This document shows positions 25,501-34,074 of a stretch of DNA of 64,000 nucleotides, one piece after another; the first letter of the stretch is position 1, and each line of letters starts with the position of its first letter. A model generated the notes under the pieces. It saw only the letters and a program-made list of their open reading frames with translations, did not search any database and had not been told where the DNA came from. Origin of the DNA: Thiosocius sp963753845 (GTDB lineage: Bacteria > Pseudomonadota > Gammaproteobacteria > Chromatiales > Chromatiaceae). The stretch covers positions 1-64,000 of the forward strand of contig CAVWEI010000004.1 of the NCBI GenBank assembly GCA_963753845.1. The letters are read 5' to 3'. Both the position numbers and the translations under genes were made by a program.

Positions 25501-27033
25501 TCAGTTGGTTTCGGCCGGCCGCTTGTCGGGCGCCGGCTCGAGCTGGCTTTCGTCGTCAGGTTCGACCAACCCTGTTGCCGCCAGGTCCAGGGGGACGTTG
25601 CCCGAGGGGTTGGTGAAGCGGTCGTTGAGATCCTGCACGTAACGGTCTGCGTCCTCGAGCACGCGCTGAATGCGGCGGCGGCTGCGCCGCCCCCAACCGG
25701 CAGGTTGACGACTGAAAATGCTGCGCCAGGGCCTGGTGTTGGCGCGGAATGCCGCAGCCAGGCTGCCGCGTATTCCCAGCTTCTGCCCCATCCTTTCGGC
25801 TGCGCCAACGAGGGATTTCGCCGCCAGTTTGCGTACACCGTAATGCACTGCGAGCCAGATCAGATAGGCGACCAGTGCGGTGAAATAGATCCTCATGGGC
25901 GAGGCAGTCAGGCTGTCCCACCAGCCCGCCTGAAGCTGCAGCCCGTTCCATTGGCCGAGACGGGAGGTGATGGCGATGAAAGCGCCGACTATCAGCACCG
26001 CGGCGATGGCATCGCCGATCAGGGTGCGCTTGCGCCAGCGCGCGATCAATTCGTTGAGGGCCGGGACAATCCTGTCCCCGAATCGGCGGGCGGTCTTTTC
26101 CAGCGAACCGACGATGCGGTAGGCGCGTTCGATCTCGACCTGCTCCATGCGCTCGTGGATGTCGGCAAGGTCCGCATCCCGTTTGCTCTCGAAACGGCGG
26201 CGCAGGGCCTCGTTCGGGATCGGGTTGGCCGCTTCGTCGTTATAGATGGCAAAAAAGCGGCCGGCCGTCAGTCCGCGATCGCCCATGGCGCGTTGCCAGG
26301 CGGCGACCACCTCCTCCGGATTGTCTTCGCGCGCGGTGGTATCTATTTGATTCAGGATATACAGGAACTTGCCCGAATCCTGCCGGTTGATGGTCTTCGA
26401 TACCAAATGGTCGAGGGTGTCGCGCATGGCGCCCGGCTCCGGGTGTCGGGCGTCGAAGAACACCAGCACCAGATCCGACAGGTCGATGATGTGATCGGTG
26501 ATCTTCAGCGTCGATGTGCGCTGGGCATCGGCGTCGAATCCGGGCGAGTCGATCAGTATCTTGCCGCGCAGGGCAGGGCTTGGGCTGGTCTTCAGTTGCA
26601 GGTAGGCGTCGATGCGCGAGCCTTCGCCAGCCGCAACCTTCTCGATCTCGCCGCTGACCTTGTAGAAGGGGAAACGCGGGTCCGAATCCAGGGCGACACC
26701 GGGCAGCGCGTGGGTGGTGGACTGATTGCTGAAACACAGCACGGTGAACTTGTCGTCAACGGCCTGATTGCCGCTGCGTTGCAGTTTGCTGCCGAGATAG
26801 TGATTGATGAAGGTGGACTTGCCTGCGGAGAAGGTCCCCAGAATAGAGATCAGTGGCCACCAGGGGATCTGGGTGGCAAACGACTGGTCGGGGCCGAACA
26901 GGCCCATCCGGTAGGCAACAGCGTCGAGTTCTCGAAAGCTCTGCACCGTCGTCAGCAGGACAGGGTTTTCCTGTTCCAGGTGGGCTTCCAGATGTTTGAG
27001 ACGGGTCTCGATGACCGGGCCGGCACCACGCAT
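25501..27033 (-). CDS. Dynamin-like large GTPase with two membrane segments
   Basis: 510 residues. GTPase motifs: P-loop GTFSAGKST, switch Thr in the STTHALPG region, G3 DSPGFD, and G4 NQID. The order and the mid-domain resemble bacterial EHD/dynamin-type proteins rather than Era or EngA. Two membrane segments near residues 340-360 (DAIAAVLIVGAFIAITSRL) and 385-405 (MRIYFTALVAYLIWLAVHYG) lie C-terminal of the GTPase domain, followed by a basic amphipathic region. Such proteins remodel or tether membranes. It heads a two-gene unit with the ROK kinase, which gives no functional clue. Confidence 0.85.
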   Translation of the reverse strand: MRGAGPVIETRLKHLEAHLEQENPVLLTTVQSFRELDAVAYRMGLFGPDQSFATQIPWWPLISILGTFSAGKSTFINHYLGSKLQRSGNQAVDDKFTVLCFSNQSTTHALPGVALDSDPRFPFYKVSGEIEKVAAGEGSRIDAYLQLKTSPSPALRGKILIDSPGFDADAQRTSTLKITDHIIDLSDLVLVFFDARHPEPGAMRDTLDHLVSKTINRQDSGKFLYILNQIDTTAREDNPEEVVAAWQRAMGDRGLTAGRFFAIYNDEAANPIPNEALRRRFESKRDADLADIHERMEQVEIERAYRIVGSLEKTARRFGDRIVPALNELIARWRKRTLIGDAIAAVLIVGAFIAITSRLGQWNGLQLQAGWWDSLTASPMRIYFTALVAYLIWLAVHYGVRKLAAKSLVGAAERMGQKLGIRGSLAAAFRANTRPWRSIFSRQPAGWGRRSRRRIQRVLEDADRYVQDLNDRFTNPSGNVPLDLAATGLVEPDDESQLEPAPDKRPAETN

Positions 27034-27534
27034 AGGGTCTACTCCTCATATCCTCAGCGGTTGTTTCGTACATGGTAACCCGTAGCACCCGGGTGCGTGC
27101 AGGTTCTGGATGGCAGCAGGGCCCCGATATTAAATGCAGAAATTCATCGATTACTGATACCCTTGCCAGACCTGGGGCCCCAAGGGCTCAGCGCAATACA
27201 TGGTAATTATTGCAATTGCAGCCGCTGCTGGCGGATAATCGCGGCACTCGGAAATGCTCAAACCGCGCCTTCGAGGGCACCGAGACGGCGCGACATCGAG
27301 CAGTTTTTTGCGCGTGGTCAAGGGGATAGGGTGGCTTTGTTACAAGTTCAAACGCCACGCGGTCACCGCGACCCTGCTGCGCCTCGGGGGAGGAGATTCA
27401 GTTTGCCATCGCGTTCGAAAATGCAGCACCTCCCGCGCACAAATCCAGCACAAGCCACTGACCGTCCCGGCGGGGCCGGATCCGGTTCGCGCCCTGCGTT
27501 CGGTGGTCTGACGCAACAACAGGTTCAGCGAAGT
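27034..27534. other. 500-base intergenic region between divergent dynamin-like and RND genes
   Basis: No gene is supported. The MFP reading frame is open upstream of its chosen start, and GGAGGAG lies near 27388, but this stretch reads as low-complexity sequence without a signal peptide. A tRNA-like GTTCAAAC near 27345 is not part of a cloverleaf. AT-rich sequence at 27195-27225 may hold promoters for either gene. Confidence 0.5.
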
Positions 27535-28677
27535 ATGCACAAAATTTTCGTCGCCACAGTAACCGCCGCGGCCATCGTGCTGGCCTGGCCTGGTCATGCG
27601 CGCGAGCGTGAATTCGAGGACATTTTCGTGGTCAAGGAGTCGACCGATATCCCGACGGTCGTGGTCAGTGGCAGCGTGGTGGCCTTCAAGGAAGTTACCC
27701 TGGCGGCCCAGCTCCCGGGCCGGGTCAAGTTCATCGCGGGTATCGAGGGCGAGGCCTTTGACTCCGGGACCACCCTGATCGCACTGGACGAGGACGAGCT
27801 GCTGGCCAAGCGAAGTGCGGCATACGCCCAGTACTCGGCCGCCGAGGCGGATATGCGCAATGCGGGTGTCCAGTACTCGCGGGAATTGTGGTCGCCGCAA
27901 TCAAAGAGTGCTCCAGGCGGCATGGGCATTCCGAATCTTTTCGATCAGATGTTTACCCGCCAGGGCGAGAGTTTCTTCGGTGGTCGTGACACGGGCGCCG
28001 AGCGTAGCGCGGACCTGTACGCGTCGGGCAACCGGATGGAACAGGCGCGCAGCGCGATCATGCGCGCGCAGTCGGAGATCCGGGCGATCGACGCCAAGCT
28101 GCGCGATGCCAGGAGCCTCGCCCCGTTCGATGGTGTGATCATGCAGAAATACGTTGAAGAGGGCGACACCGTCCAGCCGGGACAGCCGATGCTGCAATTC
28201 GCCGACGTGACCTGGCTGCAGATCGAGGCCGACCTGCCGGCGAGTCTGGCGCAGGGGCTGCAGCCGATGAGCGTGCTGCAGGATGCAGCGACCTTCGATA
28301 ATCATCCCGAGCCCGTGTCGGTGCGCGTCGCCCAGATTTTTCCAATGGCCGACGTGCAGCGTCACACGGTCAAAGTGAAGTTCGATATCCCGCAGGGTGT
28401 ATCCAAGCCGGGGATGTATGCCAAGGTGCGGATTCCCGATGCCACCGGACCTATAAGACTCCAGTCGGCGGTCATTCCGAGTACGGCCATCCGGTACCGC
28501 GGAAGTCTGCCCGTCGTTTATGTGCAGAATGAACAGGGCCAGCCTGAACTGCGGATGATCCGGCAGGGCAAGCAACTCGACAATGGCATGACCATGGTGC
28601 TCTCGGGTATTGCACCCGGTGACCGCGTCTATCCCAATCCGGGTCCCGCCATGATGAGTCGTACCGTAGGTGAATAA
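27535..28677 (+). CDS. RND efflux periplasmic adaptor (membrane fusion protein)
   Basis: 380 residues from MHKIFVATVTAAAIVLAWPGHA, a Sec signal peptide. Lipoyl half-motif (VVSGSVVAFKEVTLAAQLPGRV), alpha-hairpin with a long loop insertion (about residues 120-165, PGGMGIPNLFDQMF...), second half (SLAPFDGVIMQKYVEEGDTV), then beta-barrel and membrane-proximal domain. It bridges the RND pump encoded 75 bases downstream to an outer-membrane channel that is not in the window. Substrate cannot be told. The weak Shine-Dalgarno leaves the start somewhat open. Confidence 0.92.
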   Translation: MHKIFVATVTAAAIVLAWPGHAREREFEDIFVVKESTDIPTVVVSGSVVAFKEVTLAAQLPGRVKFIAGIEGEAFDSGTTLIALDEDELLAKRSAAYAQYSAAEADMRNAGVQYSRELWSPQSKSAPGGMGIPNLFDQMFTRQGESFFGGRDTGAERSADLYASGNRMEQARSAIMRAQSEIRAIDAKLRDARSLAPFDGVIMQKYVEEGDTVQPGQPMLQFADVTWLQIEADLPASLAQGLQPMSVLQDAATFDNHPEPVSVRVAQIFPMADVQRHTVKVKFDIPQGVSKPGMYAKVRIPDATGPIRLQSAVIPSTAIRYRGSLPVVYVQNEQGQPELRMIRQGKQLDNGMTMVLSGIAPGDRVYPNPGPAMMSRTVGE

Positions 28678-28751
28678 AAGCGTCCTGGGCGGCCCCGAAG
28701 GCTCCCGGGGTTTGTGGCGCGAATCTAAGTAGAACGGACAGAAACAGACGC

Positions 28752-31700
28752 ATGAGCGATCTCGAAAAGGGTTCTTCCGACCCCAAGGATTCTGGCGCAG
28801 CCCACCAGGCCAACAGTCTTGGCCTGGCCGGCAATATGGCGCGCTTCTTCATCAATTCACCGCTGTCGCCGCTGTTGTACCTGGCGATGCTCATGCTGGG
28901 CATTCTTGGCCTGATGGCGACGCCGCGGCAGGAAGACCCGCAGATCTCGGTGCCAATGGTGGACCTGATGGTCCAGTATCCGGGTGCAGACCCTGATCAG
29001 GTCGCATCGCTCGCGGTACAGCCGCTCGAACGCATCATGTACGAGATCGAGGGCGTCAAACACGTCTATTCCGCCAGCCAGCGCGGCATGGGTGTGGTCA
29101 CCATCCAGTTTGAAGTCGGCGAGGAGATGGAGAACTCGCTGGTCAAGGTCAATGACAAGCTCGAGTCGAACATGGACCGGATCCCGCCGGGCGTCATGCC
29201 GCCGTTGGTCAAGGCAAAAGGCATCGATGACGTGCCGATCGTCAATCTTACGCTTTGGTCCGAGCGTGATTACAACGGTGACGGAATCCCGGACGTCGAC
29301 GACTCGCAATTGCGCAGGCTTGCGCAGTCGGTGCTGCAGCACATCAAGGAGATCCCGGAAACCGGCAACAGCTTCGTCGTGGGTGGTCGCGCCGAAGAGG
29401 TGACGGTAGAGGTCTATCCGGAGCGCCTGGCGGGTTACGGACTGAGCCTGGGTCAGGTGGCGCAGGCGATCACTGCATCCAACCTCGAACAGCAGATGGG
29501 GGGTGTGGAATCGGGTGGTTCGCACATGATGGTGGTATCCGGCGCCTTCCTAGTCTCGGTCGACGACATCAATCGCCTGCAGGTCGGCAGCCACAATGGC
29601 GTGCCCGTCTATGTCAGCGATGTGGCTGATGTCCGCCAGGGGCCGGAGGACGCCTCGCAGACTGTCGCTTACTACACGGGGGCTGCCTCCGAAGATCCGG
29701 ATCGCGCGATCAGCGTGCCGGCGGTCACCATCGCGGTGGCCAAGAAGAAGGGCACGAACGGCGTGACGGTGGCCGAGGACGTCATCGATCGGGTGGAGAA
29801 ACTGCGTGGACGCCTGATACCCAACGATATCAATATCAGCATCACGCGAAACTACGGCCAGACCGCGGAACAGAAGGTCAACGAGCTTATCTTCAAGCTG
29901 TTCATGGCCACCATGTTCGTGTTTTTCCTGGTGTGGATCGCGTTCCGTGCCCTCAAGCCGGCGTTCGTGGTGCTGTTCGTGGTGCCTGTGGTCCTGTTGT
30001 TCACGATCCTTTGTGCCATGCTGCTCGACTTCACGATCGATCGCGTTTCGCTGTTTGCCCTGATCTTCTCCATCGGCATCCTGGTGGACGATGCCATCGT
30101 GGTGGTAGAGAACATCTACCGGCGCTGGCTCGAAAAAGGCAGCACCGACACCGAAACCGCGGTGGATGCGGTGCGCGAGGTCGGCAATCCGACCATTCTC
30201 GCCACCTTGACGGTCATCGGTGCGCTGCTGCCGATGGGGGCGGTGACCGGCATGATGGGGCCCTACATGCTGCCAATACCCGTGCTGGGTTCAGTCGCCA
30301 TGGGGATCTCGCTGTTCGCAGCGTTCGCATTCACGCCCTGGTTTGCGATCCACGGCATGTTCAGGCCGACCATGCACTACCTCGAGACCGCGGAGAAGCG
30401 TGAGCATAAGGAGGCCGAGTGGCTGGAGGGTCTTTACCGCCGGATCTTGATGCCAATGATTATGGACCCGCGCAAGGCGCGCATCTTCAAGCTCGCGATG
30501 TGGGGCACGCTCATCCTGATGTGCTCGTTCTTCTACTTCAAGTGGGTGGCGGTGAAGATGCTGCCATTGGACAACAAGCCAGAGTTCTCGGTCGTGCTGG
30601 ACATGCCAGAGGGCACCGCGCTGCCGGATACCGGCAACATGGCGCATATGATCGCCGAGCGTCTTCGCAGAATGCCGGAGGTGACGGCTGCCCAGATCTA
30701 TGTGGGCACGGCGCGGCCGTTTGACTTCAACGGCATGGTCCGCCACTACTATCTGCGGCAATCACCCTGGCAGGCGGAGATACAATTGCAGCTCCTGGAC
30801 AAGGGCGACCGCTCGCGCTCGAGCCACGAGATCGCGGTCGAAGCGCGTGAGCTGGTTAAGGGCCTGGTCGAGGGGAGTGGCGCGCGCTTCGCGGTGGTCG
30901 AGATGCCGCCTGGACCTCCGGTGCTCCAGTCTGTGGTTGCCGAGGTGCATGGGCCTGATCCGGAGACGCGGCGCCAGGTTGCGCGCGACCTGACGGACAT
31001 CTTTGCGCAGACAGAGAGTCTGCGTGATGTCGACAACTACATGCGTGAGCCCTTCGACTATTGGCATTTCGAGGTGGATCAGGAAAAGGCGCAGCGCAGC
31101 GGTATATCGGTGGAGAGTATCAACCGCGAGTTGCAGATGGCGCTGGGCGGGCACGTGCTCGGAGACGTCAAACAGCGTGCCGGGCACGAGCCGATCAATA
31201 TCGTCATCCAGGTCCCGCTTGCCGAGCGCTCGCAGGTCAACCGCCTCGGCGACATCCTGGTGCAGTCTCCTGACAGCGGCAGCACTGTGCCCTTGCGCGA
31301 GCTGGGTAAATTCGAAAGGCGGGTTGAAGCAGACATCATCTATCACAAGGATCTGCGCCCGGTCGAGTACGTGGTTGCGGATGTCGGCGGTCATCTTGCC
31401 GCCCCGATCTACGGCATGCTCCAGGTCGAGGCCAAGCTCGAGGAAATGGGCTGCGAGACGCCGGATGGTGTGTACCTGTGCGATGAGATGTATTACACGG
31501 GGCCGCCCCCCGATGACAGCAAGTCATCGATCGAGTGGGCGGGTGAATGGACGGTCACCTACGAGACCTTCCGGGACATGGGTATCGCCTTTGGTGCTGC
31601 GCTGATCCTGATCTATATCCTGGTGGTCTGGGAGTTCGGGAACTTCCGTATCCCGGCGTTGATCATGGCGCCGATTCCACTGACCCTGCTGGGCATTATT

Positions 31701-33128
31701 CCGGCGCACATGATGTTCTTCCAATTCGGGTGGGGCGGGGAGTTCACGGCCACCTCGATGATCGGCTGGATAGCGCTGGCAGGCATCATCGTCCGGAACT
31801 CCATCCTGCTGGTGGATTTCTCGGTGCACCGGATTCAGGAGGGCGACTCGGTGGTCGATGCCGTGATCACCTCCTGCAAGACCCGAACCCGGCCCATTCT
31901 GATCACGGCACTGGCGCTGGTGGCCGGTTCCTCGGTTATATTTTTCGACCCGATCTTTCAGGGCATGGCGATCTCGCTGGCCTCCGGGGTCCTGGTTTCG
32001 ACCGTACTTACCCTGGTTGTGATTCCGCTCGGATGTGTGGCCGCTGCGGACTCGCTGTGTGCCGTGGCCGGCAGCACGAAATGCAGGAAGTTCCGGGGTG
32101 GCAATGATCCGGATGGGGGAGCGGGTGGACCCAAGGCCGGTCCGCGGGTCGGTGACCCGATGTGGGTGCGCGCCTGGAGTGGATTTGCGGGCGTGCTGTT
32201 CACCGTAATCGGGGCGGTGGCCGCGGTGGTTGGGATCGTTGCGGGGCTCTTTAGATCGAAAACCCAGGGCAAGGTGCCGGCACGCGCCAGGGAAAAGGCC
32301 GCGTCGAAGGCGCAACCGGCGACGCCTGCACCGACCGCGACGCCGCAAAGTGCACCCGAGGGCGAGGCCCGCGCAGTGTCTGCAGTGGCGTCGAACAAGG
32401 CGGCCACCCGGACACCCGCACACCAAACGGTCAAGGAGTCCGACAAGACCCCCGTCAAACCAGCCGGTGCCCCTGCAAGCGGCACCAAAAAGGTACATGC
32501 TAAAAAAGCCCCCGCCAAAAAAGCCCCGGCCGAGAAGGCAGCGACAAAGAAAGCAGCGACAAAGAAGGCAGCGGCAGAGAAGGCAGCGGCAGAGAAGGCA
32601 GCGGCAGAGAAGGCAGCGGCAGAGAAGGCAGCGGCAGAGAAGGCAGCGGCAGAGAAGGCAGCGGCAGAGAAGGCAGCGGCAGAGAAGGCAGCGGCAGAGA
32701 AGGCAGCGGCAGAGAAGGCAGCGGCAGAGAAGGCAGCGGCAGAGAAGGCAGCGGCAGAGAAGGCAGCGGCAGAGAAGGCAGCGGCAGAGAAGGCAGCGGC
32801 AGAGAAGGCGGCGGCAGAGAAGGCGGCGGCAGAGAAGGTGGCGGTGAAGAAGCCGGCGGTGAAGCGGTCAGAGGCATCGGTCTCGGCGGGTGAATCCGGC
32901 GCTCGGCGCTCGGCCGTGAAGAAGAAGGCGACCAAGGCGCCTGCGCCGAAGCCGGTGTCGAAGAAGCAGGTCCCGGTCGCGAAGCCCGAGTCTGCAGTGA
33001 AGACACCGTACGTGCGTGGTACTGGCACACCCAAGTCGAGTGTTTCGGCGAGCCGAAAAAAGACTTCAAGTAGAAGGGGTATCCAATTGAAAAGTCTGGG
33101 AAAATCTGACGGAGACGGTCTAAACTAA
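28752..33128 (+). CDS. RND-superfamily efflux pump with an extra C-terminal histone-H1/AlgP-like tail
   Basis: 1,458 residues, against about 1,030-1,050 for usual RND pumps. The first part is an ordinary pump: helix 1 (SPLLYLAMLMLGILGLMATPRQEDP), two large periplasmic loops, and the proton-relay helix SIGILVDDAIVVVENIYR with its Asp pair. The C-terminal half has GWIALAGIIVRNSILLVDF. The last helices end near 32040. An additional membrane segment (AGVLFTVIGAVAAVVGIVAGLF) and then about 280 residues of Ala/Lys/Glu/Pro-rich sequence follow, including 18 AAAEK repeats. The tail would be cytoplasmic and highly charged, resembling AlgP or bacterial H1-like proteins that bind DNA. It is continuous in frame with the pump, so it is a fusion and not a separate ORF; a late internal start cannot be excluded. 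Confidence 0.9.
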   Translation: MSDLEKGSSDPKDSGAAHQANSLGLAGNMARFFINSPLSPLLYLAMLMLGILGLMATPRQEDPQISVPMVDLMVQYPGADPDQVASLAVQPLERIMYEIEGVKHVYSASQRGMGVVTIQFEVGEEMENSLVKVNDKLESNMDRIPPGVMPPLVKAKGIDDVPIVNLTLWSERDYNGDGIPDVDDSQLRRLAQSVLQHIKEIPETGNSFVVGGRAEEVTVEVYPERLAGYGLSLGQVAQAITASNLEQQMGGVESGGSHMMVVSGAFLVSVDDINRLQVGSHNGVPVYVSDVADVRQGPEDASQTVAYYTGAASEDPDRAISVPAVTIAVAKKKGTNGVTVAEDVIDRVEKLRGRLIPNDINISITRNYGQTAEQKVNELIFKLFMATMFVFFLVWIAFRALKPAFVVLFVVPVVLLFTILCAMLLDFTIDRVSLFALIFSIGILVDDAIVVVENIYRRWLEKGSTDTETAVDAVREVGNPTILATLTVIGALLPMGAVTGMMGPYMLPIPVLGSVAMGISLFAAFAFTPWFAIHGMFRPTMHYLETAEKREHKEAEWLEGLYRRILMPMIMDPRKARIFKLAMWGTLILMCSFFYFKWVAVKMLPLDNKPEFSVVLDMPEGTALPDTGNMAHMIAERLRRMPEVTAAQIYVGTARPFDFNGMVRHYYLRQSPWQAEIQLQLLDKGDRSRSSHEIAVEARELVKGLVEGSGARFAVVEMPPGPPVLQSVVAEVHGPDPETRRQVARDLTDIFAQTESLRDVDNYMREPFDYWHFEVDQEKAQRSGISVESINRELQMALGGHVLGDVKQRAGHEPINIVIQVPLAERSQVNRLGDILVQSPDSGSTVPLRELGKFERRVEADIIYHKDLRPVEYVVADVGGHLAAPIYGMLQVEAKLEEMGCETPDGVYLCDEMYYTGPPPDDSKSSIEWAGEWTVTYETFRDMGIAFGAALILIYILVVWEFGNFRIPALIMAPIPLTLLGIIPAHMMFFQFGWGGEFTATSMIGWIALAGIIVRNSILLVDFSVHRIQEGDSVVDAVITSCKTRTRPILITALALVAGSSVIFFDPIFQGMAISLASGVLVSTVLTLVVIPLGCVAAADSLCAVAGSTKCRKFRGGNDPDGGAGGPKAGPRVGDPMWVRAWSGFAGVLFTVIGAVAAVVGIVAGLFRSKTQGKVPARAREKAASKAQPATPAPTATPQSAPEGEARAVSAVASNKAATRTPAHQTVKESDKTPVKPAGAPASGTKKVHAKKAPAKKAPAEKAATKKAATKKAAAEKAAAEKAAAEKAAAEKAAAEKAAAEKAAAEKAAAEKAAAEKAAAEKAAAEKAAAEKAAAEKAAAEKAAAEKAAAEKAAAEKAAAEKVAVKKPAVKRSEASVSAGESGARRSAVKKKATKAPAPKPVSKKQVPVAKPESAVKTPYVRGTGTPKSSVSASRKKTSSRRGIQLKSLGKSDGDGLN
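32568..32837 (+). repeat. 15-bp tandem repeat, 18 units, encoding AAAEK
   Basis: The unit GCAGCGGCAGAGAAG runs uninterrupted from 32568 to 32837. The last two units carry A-to-G changes in alanine codons and the next unit degenerates to AVKK. The 15-bp period keeps frame, so copy number could change by slippage or recombination without breaking the gene. Sequencing could also have miscounted it. Confidence 0.95.
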
Positions 33129-33212
33129 GAATAGGATTTAAAGATTCGGGATCGGCCCGGCGCGAAATCACTGCCCGGACGGGCTTGGATCGGCAGTAGG
33201 GAGGTTGGGATT

Positions 33213-33785
33213 TTGGTCGTGCGGATGCTTTCCTTGGGTTTGGTGCTGGCGCTTTCCGCTCTGGCCTTCCTGGGGCTTTCACCGCTTTCCTTGGCCGAGG
33301 GTGCCCAACCAGGGTGGTCTGCCTATGCAACTCCAGTCAAACGCCCGGTCTTCCGCCCCGCGGATCGTGCCTGGCCACGGTCCTCTGCGGTGCGTCCGCG
33401 ATCGCAAATGAATCCTGCCCCCAGGCAATCGGCGGCCCCGCGGGAAACAAGGGGGCAATCCGTCTTCTCGGCCAACCGTGCCGGAGGCCGCAAGGCGGTC
33501 CCGGTGACCCGGGGGCAGGACCTCGGGTTGCGCTTCCGTCCGGACGAACGCGATTCCCCATACGGGCAATCGGAGGCGCCCTCGGATGACAGTCGTCCGG
33601 GTAACTATCAATCTGAGCTGCAGTCGCAGTTTCGCCCGATTCCAAGCAGACGCAAACCGACGTACGAAGAACTGCAGGCCGGGGATGTCTCGCCTCAACC
33701 ACCGGTGGCACCGGTAATGCCTTATCCCGCGTTGCCGCCGCCTTTGCCCGGCTATGGTGGCGGTCGCTACGGACCAGGCTGGTAG
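33213..33785 (+). CDS. Exported FRP-motif protein, paralogue 1 (unknown family)
   Basis: About 190 residues. Signal peptide VRMLSLGLVLALSALAFLGL...LAEGA; the mature part is rich in Pro, Arg, Gln and Tyr with no predicted fold I recognise. Three FRP tripeptides (VFRPADR, RFRPDER, QFRPIPS) and the blocks RKAVPVTRGQ and PTYEELQAG are shared with the protein at 34075-34656; the C-terminus is a Pro/Gly/Tyr stretch. The start shown is TTG 33213; the ATT at 33210 is five bases after GGGAGG and is aligned with the only plausible start of paralogue 2. It follows the RND pump by 84 bases. Function unknown; a periplasmic or surface structural role is possible but unsupported. Confidence 0.7.
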   Translation: MVVRMLSLGLVLALSALAFLGLSPLSLAEGAQPGWSAYATPVKRPVFRPADRAWPRSSAVRPRSQMNPAPRQSAAPRETRGQSVFSANRAGGRKAVPVTRGQDLGLRFRPDERDSPYGQSEAPSDDSRPGNYQSELQSQFRPIPSRRKPTYEELQAGDVSPQPPVAPVMPYPALPPPLPGYGGGRYGPGW

Positions 33786-33923
33786 GTCCTCGAGTTTCAG
33801 ATTTCCTCGCAATTTCTGTCTTCATCGGGTCCTGCCGGCCCAGGCTCCCGGATGACCAACACCAGGCACGGAGAGAAGTGGACAAGTTTTGGGAAAGTAT
33901 GTGGAAATTTTCCGCCGGCCGGT

Positions 33924-34020
33924 TTCTCCACAGGCGCCCCACAGTTTTCACACGGTTTTCCACAGCTTTTATACACAACATCTTGTGGTTGACACTGGAT
34001 TTCCAGCGTATATATTGTGT
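33924..34020 (+). promoter_or_regulatory. Second copy of the nrdA-type promoter: DnaA boxes, paired NrdR boxes, sigma70 core
   Basis: TTGACA (33989-33994), 16-base spacer and TATATT (34011-34016) drive rightward transcription. NrdR-like boxes ACACAACATCTTGTGG (33973-33988) and AGCGTATATATTGTGT (34005-34020) are 32 bp apart. Upstream are TTATACACA (33969-33977), TTTTCCACA (33956-33964) and TTCTCCACA (33924-33932). Bases 33949-33978 are identical over 30 nt, and 34004-34020 over 17 nt, to the nrdA upstream region (13466-13437 and 13411-13395, minus strand), with equal spacing between blocks. It precedes the exported-protein/ParA operon. Confidence 0.88.
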
Positions 34021-34074
34021 CTCGGATGGGGCAATGTGGTACGCCGGGGCCTCGACGGCGAGCAGGAGGTTAAA

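Noticed and set aside
27340..27365. tRNA gene, prompted by GTTCAAAC
   Set aside because: No acceptor stem or anticodon arm can be formed around it.
32568..32837. CRISPR or minisatellite array of non-coding type
   Set aside because: 15-bp units without spacers, in frame within the pump gene; it is a coding repeat.
31958..33034. Long minus-strand frame full of SAAAF repeats
   Set aside because: It is the antisense of the AAAEK repeat in the pump gene and has no ribosome site.
33924..33977. A replication origin at 33.9 kb, because of DnaA-like boxes near a ParA gene
   Set aside because: No dnaA, dnaN, gidA or ParB neighbours, no AT-rich unwinding region with repeats, and the sequence copies the nrdA promoter.
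33337..33981. Minus-strand ORF beginning MLCIKAVENRV, similar to one at 13437-13688 on the plus strand
   Set aside because: The likeness is just the duplicated promoter DNA translated; neither ORF is a gene. It was useful as a pointer to the duplication.
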